DNA of 64,000 nucleotides from Gilvimarinus gilvus (lineage in GTDB: Bacteria > Pseudomonadota > Gammaproteobacteria > Pseudomonadales > Cellvibrionaceae). This document shows positions 55,641 through 63,854 of this stretch, in pieces. The stretch is taken from the NCBI RefSeq assembly GCF_030518155.1, contig NZ_JAULRU010000264.1, forward strand, positions 62,001-126,000. Direction: 5' to 3'. The notes under the pieces were generated by a model. That model worked only from the letters and a program-made list of their open reading frames with translations. It ran no database searches and was not told where the DNA came from. The position numbers and the translations under genes were made by a program. The stretch's first letter is position 1. Every line of letters starts with the position of its first letter.

Positions 55641-56384
55641 TTAACTCATTCGCAATAGACTGGATGAGCTTTCCGAGTTCTGCTCAACCGACTTCATTAG
55701 TTTTATTTGCATTTCGTATTGACGCGATAAAGTCAAAATATCTGTAAAGGCATCAACGGCATTGACGTTGCTGCCTTCTAGGGCACCGCTGGTTACCTGA
55801 ACATTCGCATCAGCCGGCAGCACCGCCTGCTCACGATCACGAAAAAGCCCATCGGGCGACTTCTCAAGGTTACCCAGCTCTGGCAAAACCAACTTGATTC
55901 GGTCAATCGCCACAAGAGTTTCCGGGCCCTCTCCTTGCGCGACAATTGACACCGTGCCATCACTGCCAATCGCCACTTTTTCGATTGGAGGCAAGGCTAT
56001 CGGGCCGTTATTGCCCATAACCGCCAGGCCATTCCCGGTACGTAAAATACCGTTGGTATCAAGTTGAAAATCTCCGGCGCGGGTATACGCCTCAGAGCCA
56101 TCCTTACTTTGCACCGCAAAAAAACCGTCGCCATTGATCGCCACATCCAGATCGCGATCTGTAACGTTTATTGGCCCCTTTTCGAAATCAGTTGCCGGTG
56201 ACTCTGTCAGTGCATAGGCGCGAGTGGGTTGTCCGTCGCCGTAGTAAACCCCCATTGCCCGAGCCTGCGCAAAGTCGGCGCGAAAACCTGTGGTGTTCAC
56301 ATTGGCCATATTATTGGCGTGATTCGCCTGAGCCATCATGTTGTGCTTGGCTCCGGTCATTGCCAGATAAAGGGCTTTATCCAT
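55641..56384 (-). CDS. flgF: Proximal rod protein FlgF
   Basis: Rod protein, 247 residues as usual. N-terminal AQANHANNMANVNTTGFRAD, the FlgF/G domain GDGFFAVQSKDGSEAYTRAG and C-terminal FTDILTLSRQYEMQIKLM are present. First gene of the flgFGHIJ(KL) transcript, 60 bases downstream of a consensus sigma-54 site. Confidence 0.96.
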   Translation of the reverse strand: MDKALYLAMTGAKHNMMAQANHANNMANVNTTGFRADFAQARAMGVYYGDGQPTRAYALTESPATDFEKGPINVTDRDLDVAINGDGFFAVQSKDGSEAYTRAGDFQLDTNGILRTGNGLAVMGNNGPIALPPIEKVAIGSDGTVSIVAQGEGPETLVAIDRIKLVLPELGNLEKSPDGLFRDREQAVLPADANVQVTSGALEGSNVNAVDAFTDILTLSRQYEMQIKLMKSVEQNSESSSSLLRMS

Positions 56385-56443
56385 GATTCACTCCGCTAGT
56401 TTTCTGTCACTTTGACGAAAAATGTATCTGCTGACTGAGCTAT

Positions 56444-56459
56444 TGCAATGGCTGTGCCA
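56444..56459 (-). promoter_or_regulatory. Sigma-54 promoter for flgF operon
   Basis: Minus strand TGGCACAGCCATTGCA, identical to consensus in both boxes with the correct 10-base GG-GC spacing, 60 bases before the flgF ATG. Confidence 0.85.
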
Positions 56460-56589
56460 AACGGCGAAACGTTAGCGAAAATGAGAATTTTTCTATAAAT
56501 ATCATGACCTTACTGTAAATCTGCAAGCGAGCCGTAAGAGTCAGAAAACACGACAAGAAATGGATTTAGAGGGAGTACCTGAGAACAGC

Positions 56590-56633
56590 GCATAAAAGCG
56601 GCAAACAACTACCGTTGTTTGCCGCTTTTATGC
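56590..56633 (-). terminator. Long perfect hairpin after flgE
   Basis: A 20-bp perfect inverted repeat (GCATAAAAGCGGCAAACAAC and its complement) with a 4-base loop, starting 6 bases after the flgE stop. The stem carries A and T runs near its base, so it can act as a terminator although no separate U-run follows. It isolates flgBCDE from the flgF promoter. Confidence 0.75.
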
Positions 56634-56639
56634 TTGCGA

Positions 56640-58994
56640 TCAGCGAAGGTTAATGATGGTCTGGGTTGTCTGATTAGCCGTTTCAATGGTTTTGGCGCTG
56701 GCCTGGAAGTTGCGCTGAGCAACAATCAAGTTTACCAACTGCTCGGACAAATCCACATTGGACTCTTCCAGTGCACCCGAATTAATGGCTCCGAGTGACG
56801 CGGTGCCAGGGGTGCCAATAACGGCCTCACCCGTGTCCGAGGTCTGCGCCCACATGGTATTTCCCACAGGTTTAAGCGCTTCGACGTTATTGAAATTCGC
56901 CAGAGCGACCTGCCCCAATGCCTGAGCCTCACCGTTGGTAAAACGAGCAAAGATCACTCCACTGTCGCTGACATCTAAGCCCGCGAGGCGTCCTGTGGTA
57001 TACCCATTTTGGTCCAATTGTTCGACACCAAATTCAGCACCAAATTGAGTGGAGCCACTCAGGTCAATTAGAAAGTTGGAGCTTGAGGGTGGCTCAACCA
57101 CTGGAATTACACCGCCTTGTAGCACGTTAAGAGGCCCAAGGGAGCCGGTTTCATTGCCGCTTTCATCCCGTGGGGTCCAGTTAGACACCAACATAGAATC
57201 AGTCAAAGAGCGATTGAGGCTGCCGTCCTCGTTGAAGTGCACGTTGTAGGACGCCTGGGTGGGTAAGGTATTTTCTGGCGATGGCAATGTGGGATCGGGA
57301 TCACCCACGTCCTGACCATCAATTTGTACAAACATCAACCAGTGATTGGGGGATGTTGAACCATCGGCCGGATCATAGGGCTGCTTAACAAAATACTGAG
57401 TCATCACATGCGGATTACCTAAGCTGTCGTAAACCGTCGCCGAGGTTGCATGGTTGTATGTTGCCTGATCATTGGGATCAAATGAATTGATGGGTACATC
57501 GGTGAAACTAGCCGCCGTTAGGGGCGCGAATAAGTTACCCACCGCGGGTACACTATCGGCAACAACATAACCCTCTTCCATGATAATGGAAACTTCACCG
57601 CCAACAACGAGCCCGTCGTTAATTGCCGACAAATTCTGTACGCCGGTACCGCTTCGGCCAATCACATCGATAACGCCAGCGGTGGGGTTGATATCACCAT
57701 CAAAGGCAAAACTAAGATCAGTGCCCACATTTGATGTAATGACCAGGTCGCCGGCAATGTTTACTTCAGCCGTAACACCCGGCAACGTTGACGTAGAAAG
57801 CGCATTGATCTCGCTGGCAAGATTCGCAACCGTATTTGACGCCATGACCACGCCATTGATCGTTAAATTGCCGTTGGTGTTGTCTAAAGTGCCTGACTGC
57901 ACTGTTGCAACGGTTGTCGCCGATGCCGTGATGCCGGCCAGGGAGTTAAGCTCAGATGCCGTTTGCGCGGCTGACGCGCCGTCATCGGATGTAAAAGATA
58001 CAGAGCCACCATTGGGACCTTCGATTTCTATAGTCTGCGCCAGGTATCCGTTATCTACTGCCGGCACACCCGCTGTAGATGCGGGCGCCGCACCTAATGC
58101 CGTTGACAGACCATTAGCGCCTGTCACGTTGGCAACAGCGATCGAGCTAGGAACCCCCTCATTGATATCCCGCAACTCTAGATTGCCGCCGCTGGCGACT
58201 GCCTGAACGTTAATCGGGGTGGCACTGCTAAAAATAGCGCTGTTTATCAGGTTGGCAACATCTTGTACCGAGTTTGCGGTCGACGAATCAAGCACGAGAC
58301 TCAGGGTGCCATTGCCTGAGGCTGGTACTGAGCCCGACAGGGTCAAATCAAATGTGGTAGGGTTAGCGCCAAAATCAATCGGTACCGCAACTGCACCTAA
58401 ATTAGTCGTCGTAATCGTTGCATCACTAATTCCCACTTGGGCGACCCCGATGGCGGAGCCATCTGTCGCAAAGCTAGTACCGATTGACTCCAGTACATCC
58501 TGATTGGCGTTCAAGTTAAGCGTAGCGGCTACATTCGTCGTTTGGCGCGGGGCTTGAGTGCTTACATCAACCTGCAAATCACTTAAGATCCCACTGATAT
58601 TACCGTCCTCGTCTGCCTCATAGCCCTGCAGATTGATGCCGGTATTAGTGACAATGTAACCGTCGCTATCGAGCCCAAATGCACCAGAGCGAGTGTAGAG
58701 TTGCTCGCCTTCATCGCTCACCACAAAAAAGCCGGCACCATTGACAGCCAGGTCCAATTGACTGTCGGTAAAGTTCAGGTTGCCCTGACCAAATTGCTGG
58801 CGAATCTTTAACAGGTTTACACCGCTACCGGGGGTATTGGAACCACTGCCCAGCAGGGAGCTGGCATAGACATCGCCGAATTCCACCCGCGAGGTTTTGA
58901 AGCCTGTGGTACTGGCGTTTGCGATGTTATTGCCTGTTACCTCGAGATCGGTATTGGCGGCTCTGATACCGCTAAGCGCAATATTAAATGGCAT
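56640..58994 (-). CDS. flgE: Flagellar hook protein FlgE, enlarged
   Basis: Hook subunit, 784 residues against 402 in E. coli. The ends are typical: GIRAANTDLEVTGNNIANAS-like N-terminus (residues 9-28), LDLAVNGAGFFVVSDEGEQL, and C-terminal SEQLVNLIVAQRNFQASAKT. About 380 extra residues lie in the middle (roughly 150-480), Ala/Thr/Asn-rich, with a segment at 316-385 related to FlgK and flagellin-IN motifs. It is intact and has AAGGAG upstream. The hook would be unusually thick, fitting the long FliK. Confidence 0.95.
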   Translation of the reverse strand: MPFNIALSGIRAANTDLEVTGNNIANASTTGFKTSRVEFGDVYASSLLGSGSNTPGSGVNLLKIRQQFGQGNLNFTDSQLDLAVNGAGFFVVSDEGEQLYTRSGAFGLDSDGYIVTNTGINLQGYEADEDGNISGILSDLQVDVSTQAPRQTTNVAATLNLNANQDVLESIGTSFATDGSAIGVAQVGISDATITTTNLGAVAVPIDFGANPTTFDLTLSGSVPASGNGTLSLVLDSSTANSVQDVANLINSAIFSSATPINVQAVASGGNLELRDINEGVPSSIAVANVTGANGLSTALGAAPASTAGVPAVDNGYLAQTIEIEGPNGGSVSFTSDDGASAAQTASELNSLAGITASATTVATVQSGTLDNTNGNLTINGVVMASNTVANLASEINALSTSTLPGVTAEVNIAGDLVITSNVGTDLSFAFDGDINPTAGVIDVIGRSGTGVQNLSAINDGLVVGGEVSIIMEEGYVVADSVPAVGNLFAPLTAASFTDVPINSFDPNDQATYNHATSATVYDSLGNPHVMTQYFVKQPYDPADGSTSPNHWLMFVQIDGQDVGDPDPTLPSPENTLPTQASYNVHFNEDGSLNRSLTDSMLVSNWTPRDESGNETGSLGPLNVLQGGVIPVVEPPSSSNFLIDLSGSTQFGAEFGVEQLDQNGYTTGRLAGLDVSDSGVIFARFTNGEAQALGQVALANFNNVEALKPVGNTMWAQTSDTGEAVIGTPGTASLGAINSGALEESNVDLSEQLVNLIVAQRNFQASAKTIETANQTTQTIINLR

Positions 58995-59116
58995 GGTCCG
59001 TTTCTCCTTTAGAAACTAGCCGCTTGGCATATGAGGGCAAATTTAAACTGTCTGAAGACAAAATCATGCGACTGTTGAATCGCAGTAGCCTGTATGTCAG
59101 ATAGAGTAAACACACC

Positions 59117-59833
59117 CTAGTTAAACTGGGTGACTTCGCTGATATCGACAGCGCCGACACCGGCAAGGTTAAGCGTGATGGAACCATCGTTGCCGAGAGT
59201 CACGCTGTTTACGTTAGCACCGAGCGAGGTTTGCAATTGCTCGGCTTCGCCATCAACCATGGCATTTACTTCGAACCGGTACTCGCCAGGTGGAAATGGT
59301 TCCTCGCCGGTACTCCAATCGATGAGCTCACCATCGACTTCCATAAATTGGCCATCCCAGCGGAACACCATTTCGCCAGCGCTGCGTCCGCCCAACGGGA
59401 CATTACCGATGAGTGATCCACTTTGGTCATAAATGCTGATTTCTGTTGCGGAACTCGACTGTTCAAAATTCACCGAACCCGCAACGATACCGCCATTCAT
59501 TAATAATGTGGTGTCGGTAGGGACGGCCACCGAGCGGCCCACCAAAGACGATGCTTGCAGGGCCTGATTAGACATAAAATTACCGTTGAAACTTTCAAAT
59601 TGCTCATTAAGGCGCTCTAATCCTTCAACGGAACTGAACTGGGCTAACTGAGCAATAAATTCGGTATTGTCCTGTGGGCTAAGAGGATCCTGATTGTTCA
59701 TTTGGGTAATCATCAGCTCGAGAAAGGCCGACTGACCAAGCTCATTACTCTGTTGTTCCGGTTGCTTGTTGGCAATACTGAGGTTGCCAAGAATATTGGC
59801 TGCAGCATTGCCCTCATTGGATACCTGTGTCAC
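59117..59833 (-). CDS. flgD: Hook cap protein FlgD
   Basis: Scaffold for hook assembly, 238 residues. The conserved N-terminal SAFLELMITQMNNQDPLSPQ and NTEFIAQLAQFSSVEGLERL segments and a C-terminal FlgD Ig/Tudor-like domain (about 75-235) are present. It begins with GTG, 6 bases after AAGGAG, and lies 11 bases after flgC. The 122 bases to flgE show no promoter. Confidence 0.95.
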   Translation of the reverse strand: MTQVSNEGNAAANILGNLSIANKQPEQQSNELGQSAFLELMITQMNNQDPLSPQDNTEFIAQLAQFSSVEGLERLNEQFESFNGNFMSNQALQASSLVGRSVAVPTDTTLLMNGGIVAGSVNFEQSSSATEISIYDQSGSLIGNVPLGGRSAGEMVFRWDGQFMEVDGELIDWSTGEEPFPPGEYRFEVNAMVDGEAEQLQTSLGANVNSVTLGNDGSITLNLAGVGAVDISEVTQFN

Positions 59834-59843
59834 GGCCGGCTCC

Positions 59844-60290
59844 TTACTGTCCCAGGGTCAAAACACGTTGCGCCATTTGCTTGGCCGCATTCATCACCTC
59901 TACGTTGACCTGAAAAGATCGAGAGGCAGAAATCATATTGGTCATTTCTTCAACTACGTTGACGTTCGGGTAAAATACATATCCCTCTTCATTTGCCAAA
60001 GGGTGCTCGGGCTCGTAACGCTGTTCATAAGGCGCATCGCTTTCCACCACACCCAATACGGTTACACCGGCACTGGCGTCGCGATCAGCGCCATCAATCG
60101 CTGAGAAAGCGCCACCATTCATCATATCTTTTGCCACCGCGGCAAATACCGGCTGGCGCGAGCGATATACATCACCGGCACTTGAGCTCGCAGACTGGGC
60201 ATTGGCAAGGTTGCTTGCTGTCGTGTTCAGGCGCAGGCTTTGTGCGTTCATGCCGGAGCCGGCAACATCGAAAATTGTATTGAGACCCAT
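59844..60290 (-). CDS. flgC: Proximal rod protein FlgC
   Basis: Rod protein, 148 residues. N-terminal NAQSLRLNTTASNLANAQSA and C-terminal PNVNVVEEMTNMISASRSFQ and KQMAQRVLTLGQ are family signatures. It lies 12 bases after flgB. Confidence 0.96.
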   Translation of the reverse strand: MGLNTIFDVAGSGMNAQSLRLNTTASNLANAQSASSSAGDVYRSRQPVFAAVAKDMMNGGAFSAIDGADRDASAGVTVLGVVESDAPYEQRYEPEHPLANEEGYVFYPNVNVVEEMTNMISASRSFQVNVEVMNAAKQMAQRVLTLGQ

Positions 60291-60301
60291 GAGAATATCC
60301 C

Positions 60302-60700
60302 CTACTGTCCGGTCAGAGCCTTACTCAGGCCTTTGAACTTTTTATTTAGCATCATGAAGCTGGTTTGAAATTCCAGTGCATTTTTCATGAACTCAGCGTG
60401 CTCCACCTGATCTTCCACGGTATTTCCGTCAATCGATGGTTGATGTGGCGTGCGGTAGGCTAATGAGTGCGCAGACGCGTCGGCGCCGAATGCGTTCATA
60501 TGCGCATTGGCAGTTTTGGCCATTGCAAAAGGTTGCGACTTCGAAGCTTCGGCCAGTGCGCCACTGAAATCAAAGTCGCGGGCCTTGAATCCGGGAGTGT
60601 CGGCATTCGCTAAATTGTTGGCCAGCACTTCAGCGCGCTGAGAGCGCAGCTTTAGAGCGGGTTCAAATACGCCCAGTGCCTGATCAAATGAAATTGCCAT
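60302..60700 (-). CDS. flgB: Proximal rod protein FlgB
   Basis: Rod protein, 132 residues from ATG 60700, beginning MAISFDQALGVFEPALKLRS as in the family, with LANNLANADTPGFKARDFDF following. The longer frame to 60754 would begin upstream of the sigma-54 promoter and is rejected; GAGG sits 5 bases before the chosen ATG. First gene of flgBCDE. Confidence 0.96.
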   Translation of the reverse strand: MAISFDQALGVFEPALKLRSQRAEVLANNLANADTPGFKARDFDFSGALAEASKSQPFAMAKTANAHMNAFGADASAHSLAYRTPHQPSIDGNTVEDQVEHAEFMKNALEFQTSFMMLNKKFKGLSKALTGQ

Positions 60701-60734
60701 GTCTGCCTCGTTACGTTGGTTACAAATGCAATAA

Positions 60735-60750
60735 AGCATAGGCTGTGCCA
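60735..60750 (-). promoter_or_regulatory. Sigma-54 promoter for flgBCDE
   Basis: Minus strand TGGCACAGCCTATGCT, with TGGCACAG at consensus, GG and GC 10 bases apart, and only one -12 mismatch (ATGCT). It is 35 bases before the flgB ATG and shares TGGCACAGCC with the flgF site. Confidence 0.8.
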
Positions 60751-60829
60751 ACACGACAATGAAATTGTATGTGACTGTATTTATTAGACTTTTACTAGAG
60801 GAGCGTACAGAGACGCCAGAGCAAGAAAG

Positions 60830-60876
60830 GTTAAAAATAAAAAAGGCGGCAAGGCATTACCGCTCTTGCCGCCTTT
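60830..60876 (-). terminator. Terminator after cheR
   Basis: Minus strand AAAGGCGGCAAG, 11-base loop, CTTGCCGCCTTT: perfect 12-bp stem followed by TTTATTTTTAA. It lies about 85 bases after the cheR stop and shields the flgB promoter. Confidence 0.88.
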
Positions 60877-60893
60877 GTTTAGAGTCGCTATTT

Positions 60894-60964
60894 CTAGCAG
60901 CAACTGTGTTCAGATCGGGGGAGCCATATAAGCCCATCATCATCTAGAACACAGTTGCGGCTAG
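60894..60964. repeat. Interrupted 18-bp inverted repeat over the cheR stop codon
   Basis: The arms CTAGC-A-GCAACTGTGTTC (60894-60911) and GAACACAGTTGC-G-GCTAG (60947-60964) pair at 17 of 18 positions with a 35-base centre. The right arm includes the cheR stop codon. No reading frame lies in the centre. Confidence 0.7.
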
Positions 60965-61818
60965 ATCGCCCGATAGAGGATTCCTGGCTCGCAACGGACC
61001 ATTTCAAACAAATTAGACGCAGGGCCCACACCTTCCGATGAGCCAAGAAAGAGTACCCCCCCGGGTTTGAGGCTGGCATGAATTTTCTGCAAAATTTTAA
61101 GCTTTAAATCTGCGTTGAAGTAAATAAGAACATTGCGACAGAAAACAATATCGAATCTCCCTAACGCCGCATACGAGTCCATTAAGTTCAATGGGCGAAA
61201 CTCCACTCGCTCACGCAAGGGGGCCTTAACGCGCCAGTTGTTTTCATCCACCGTCTCAAAGAACTGTTCCCGGCGCTCTGCCGACAAGCCTCGCATAACA
61301 GACAGGCGGTCATAAGTACCTTTGCGGGCCTGATCCAGCACAATAGACGACAAATCAGTTGAAATGATTTGTACAGGCCTTGCTAGAGACCCCATAGCCT
61401 TACGCTTATATTCCTCGGCCACCATGCTTAACGAATACGGCTCCTGACCCGACGAACAGGCGGCTGACCAAATGCGGACGGGACCATACATTTTATTGGC
61501 CGGTGCCATTAAGTCAGGCAAGAGTACGTTTTTCAGGTATTCAAAAGGGTAACCGTCACGAAACCAAAAGGTTTCATTGGTCGTCATCACGTCGATTACC
61601 TGATCGCGAAGACGACGATTAGTGTTGCTTTTGAGCGCCTTCACCAATTCGGTAAAGCTTTGCAGGTTGTACTCTTCCAGCAGGCGACGCACTCGGTTTG
61701 CCACTAAATACTGTTTGTTTTCGCCTAGCGCGATACCACAGGCATCTTTAAGAAAATCCCGAAATTGGTCGAACTCTGCCTGTTCCAGAGTGTGTACAGA
61801 TTTTAAATGGCTACTCAT
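60961..61818 (-). CDS. cheR: Chemoreceptor methyltransferase CheR
   Basis: SAM-dependent methyltransferase that adds methyl groups to receptor glutamates, opposing CheB. 285 residues: helical N-terminal domain, then the catalytic domain with TTNETFWFRD, IWSAACSSGQEPYSLSM (SAM motif I) and DIVFCRNVLIYF, ending GGVLFLGSSEGVG. No C-terminal receptor-tail-binding extension. It follows cheV by 76 bases in which I see no promoter. Confidence 0.96.
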   Translation of the reverse strand: MSSHLKSVHTLEQAEFDQFRDFLKDACGIALGENKQYLVANRVRRLLEEYNLQSFTELVKALKSNTNRRLRDQVIDVMTTNETFWFRDGYPFEYLKNVLLPDLMAPANKMYGPVRIWSAACSSGQEPYSLSMVAEEYKRKAMGSLARPVQIISTDLSSIVLDQARKGTYDRLSVMRGLSAERREQFFETVDENNWRVKAPLRERVEFRPLNLMDSYAALGRFDIVFCRNVLIYFNADLKLKILQKIHASLKPGGVLFLGSSEGVGPASNLFEMVRCEPGILYRAI

Positions 61819-61894
61819 AGCGATCCTTAAAAGGCATATTCACCAATACAACTTACTTTAAGTAAGCAGCCTAACTCATTGAACGAAAACATTT

Positions 61895-62857
61895 TTAATC
61901 ATTTCCGCCCTGTTCCTGCAACAGGTCTTCACCAGTGATCGCCAACACCCGATCGTTTACTCGCTTGGCTAGTTCATCTGGGTGAAATTTCGCCAAGAAA
62001 TCATCAGCCCCGACCTTCTTAACCATGGCAGCGTTAAAAACGCCGGAAAGCGATGTGTGCAGAACGATAAACATATTTTTTAACTGCGGATGTGCACGAA
62101 CCTCAGCGGTAAAGGTGTAGCCGTCCATCTCAGGCATTTCAATATCGGAGATGATCATGATGAGCTCATCATAGGGGTTCTTGCCCTCCTCCAGCATACC
62201 GTGGACGTACTCGAGCGCCTCCCGACCATCTTTTTTCAACGTGGTGGCGATCCCCATGGATTCGACCACGCGCTGAATTTGCTTGCGGGCGATTGTGGAG
62301 TCATCGACGATCAAAATGTGTCGCTTGACAACACGCTCACTTAAACCGTCTTCGACGACTCCCGCGCTGATGGTTTCATTCACGGGCGACACTTCGGCGA
62401 GAATTTTTTCCACATCCACAATCTCCACCAGGCGGTTCTCGACCTCAGTAACCGCGGTAAGGTAATGCTCTTTACCTGCGCCCATGGGTGGCGGGTGTAT
62501 GTCGCCCCAATTCATGTTGACGATGCGCTCTACCGCACGGACCAGAAACCCCTGCAACGTGCGGTTGTATTCGGTAATAATGACAAAGCAGTTTTCAATA
62601 TCCTCGAGGGGGCTACGCCCGATGGCTTGATTCATATCCATGATGGGGATTGTGCCCCCGCGAATATGAGCCACACCTCTGACCACTCCGCTACGCCCGG
62701 GTATCTCATTGAGTTTAGGGCACTGCAATACTTCTTTAACTTTGAAAACATTAATACCGTATATTTGTTGCCCCTTGAGCTTAAACAGCAGAAGTTCTAA
62801 TCTGTTTTGACCCACCAGCTGCGTGCGTTGGTTCACGCTGTCGAGTACACCGGCCAT
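61895..62857 (-). CDS. cheV: Chemotaxis adaptor-receiver protein CheV
   Basis: CheW domain (about 20-160: LLFKLKGQQIYGINVFKVKE, GGTIPIMDMN) fused to a receiver domain (about 175-305: HILIVDDSTIARKQIQRV, acceptor in IISDIEMPEMDGYTF, K in a divergent VGADDFLAKF loop). It can couple receptors to CheA and be tuned by phosphorylation. 320 residues, typical. A sigma-28 site about 100 bases upstream matches a late-gene role. Confidence 0.95.
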   Translation of the reverse strand: MAGVLDSVNQRTQLVGQNRLELLLFKLKGQQIYGINVFKVKEVLQCPKLNEIPGRSGVVRGVAHIRGGTIPIMDMNQAIGRSPLEDIENCFVIITEYNRTLQGFLVRAVERIVNMNWGDIHPPPMGAGKEHYLTAVTEVENRLVEIVDVEKILAEVSPVNETISAGVVEDGLSERVVKRHILIVDDSTIARKQIQRVVESMGIATTLKKDGREALEYVHGMLEEGKNPYDELIMIISDIEMPEMDGYTFTAEVRAHPQLKNMFIVLHTSLSGVFNAAMVKKVGADDFLAKFHPDELAKRVNDRVLAITGEDLLQEQGGND

Positions 62858-62922
62858 AGTCTTGCCTCAGTTATTCTTTACATCAAACCCTAACAAAGCC
62901 TCAGGCTGTTTGCCTACACCCA

Positions 62923-62938
62923 AGGCACGGTCTTTGCA
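62923..62938 (+). promoter_or_regulatory. Sigma-54 promoter for flgA
   Basis: Plus strand AGGCACGGTCTTTGCA: GGCACG and TTTGCA at consensus with 10-base GG-GC spacing. It reads toward flgA, whose ATG is 184 bases away, giving a long leader. It faces the cheV sigma-28 promoter. Confidence 0.7.
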
Positions 62939-62957
62939 GTAATTCCGTTACACGTTA

Positions 62958-62984
62958 ATAACGGCTAAATTTTGACACTCTTTA
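62958..62984 (-). promoter_or_regulatory. Sigma-28 promoter for cheV-cheR
   Basis: Minus strand TAAAGAGT, 11 bases, GCCGTTAT: six of eight matches in each box and exact spacing. It lies 101 bases before the cheV ATG, and its transcript would start near that of the opposing sigma-54 promoter. Confidence 0.6.
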
Positions 62985-63044
62985 GTTAAACTCCATCAAA
63001 TTTGACAATTTGTACATGGATTGAACGTAAATTGAGCCAAGCCT

Positions 63045-63075
63045 GCCGATGCTTTCCAGAATGAAGCATATCGGC
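63045..63075 (+). other. Hairpin in the flgA leader
   Basis: GCCGATGCTT, 9-base loop, AAGCATATCGGC: ten pairs with a two-base bulge. It lies about 48 bases before the flgA ATG and would form in the long leader made from the sigma-54 promoter. No U-run, so not a terminator. Confidence 0.4.
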
Positions 63076-63122
63076 TATCGGTACAACGTCAAATGCCGCT
63101 CTGTTTATAGGATAGGACAACT

Positions 63123-63854
63123 ATGCACCGTGTACGTACTTTTTGTGCCAAATCCTGCCAGCTCGGCTTGTTATTGCTTGGCTCATTGGCTATTTATGCC
63201 TGCGACGTCGCAGCCTCGGCAAACGCACAGGATCTTGAATATTTGCGCCAGTCGGTAAGGACTCATCTTCTTACTCACTACGAAAACCAGTATGAAACCG
63301 TAGAAATTGAGGTGAACAGACTCGACCCACGACTCCGCTTAGAGGACTGCAAAGACCAATTGGCCTTCAGCATTCGCGATCTATCAAACAACGGCGGCGC
63401 GGTAAGCGTTAAGACTGAGTGTCGCTCGCACTCCCCCTGGACTGTCTATATAGGCGCCCAAATCAAGGTGTTTGAAGAGGTTGTGGTGGCACGCAGGGCC
63501 CTCAGCCGAGGTGATATTATTCAACCAAGCGATCTGACCCACAAGAAAATGAACAGTTCAGAGCTGCGCAATGGCTACTTCCTCGACGTCCAGGCAGCGC
63601 TTGGCAAGGAAGTCAGGCGCAACCTGGATGCCGGCGAAATCATGCGCGACGGTGTGCTCAATATCCCGTTGGCCATAAACCGTGGCGATATCATCACTCT
63701 CGCCTCCAGCAATGGCGCAATCACGGTAAATACCCGTGCCGAAGCGCTCAGTAACGGCCGTGTCGGTGAGCAAATTCGGGTGCGAAATCTAACGTCAGAA
63801 CGGATTATTGTCGCAAATATTGTTAAATCTGGTGTCGTCGAGGTCAAATACTAG
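63123..63854 (+). CDS. flgA: P-ring assembly chaperone FlgA
   Basis: Periplasmic chaperone for FlgI, 243 residues. A signal peptide (hydrophobic core about 14-28, LGLLLLGSLAIYA) is followed by a helical part and a C-terminal SAF-like domain (about 120-240) with VVARRALSRGDIIQPSDL, RNLDAGEIMRDGVL and GRVGEQIRVRNLTS. The only flagellar gene on the plus strand, divergent from cheV. flgM usually follows it; here a repeat begins at its stop codon instead. Confidence 0.94.
   Translation: MHRVRTFCAKSCQLGLLLLGSLAIYACDVAASANAQDLEYLRQSVRTHLLTHYENQYETVEIEVNRLDPRLRLEDCKDQLAFSIRDLSNNGGAVSVKTECRSHSPWTVYIGAQIKVFEEVVVARRALSRGDIIQPSDLTHKKMNSSELRNGYFLDVQAALGKEVRRNLDAGEIMRDGVLNIPLAINRGDIITLASSNGAITVNTRAEALSNGRVGEQIRVRNLTSERIIVANIVKSGVVEVKY

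Noticed and set aside
60701-60754. 18-residue N-terminal extension of FlgB
   Set aside because: Its ATG lies upstream of the sigma-54 promoter at 60735-60750, so it would not be in the transcript; the next ATG has a good ribosome site and the family N-terminus.
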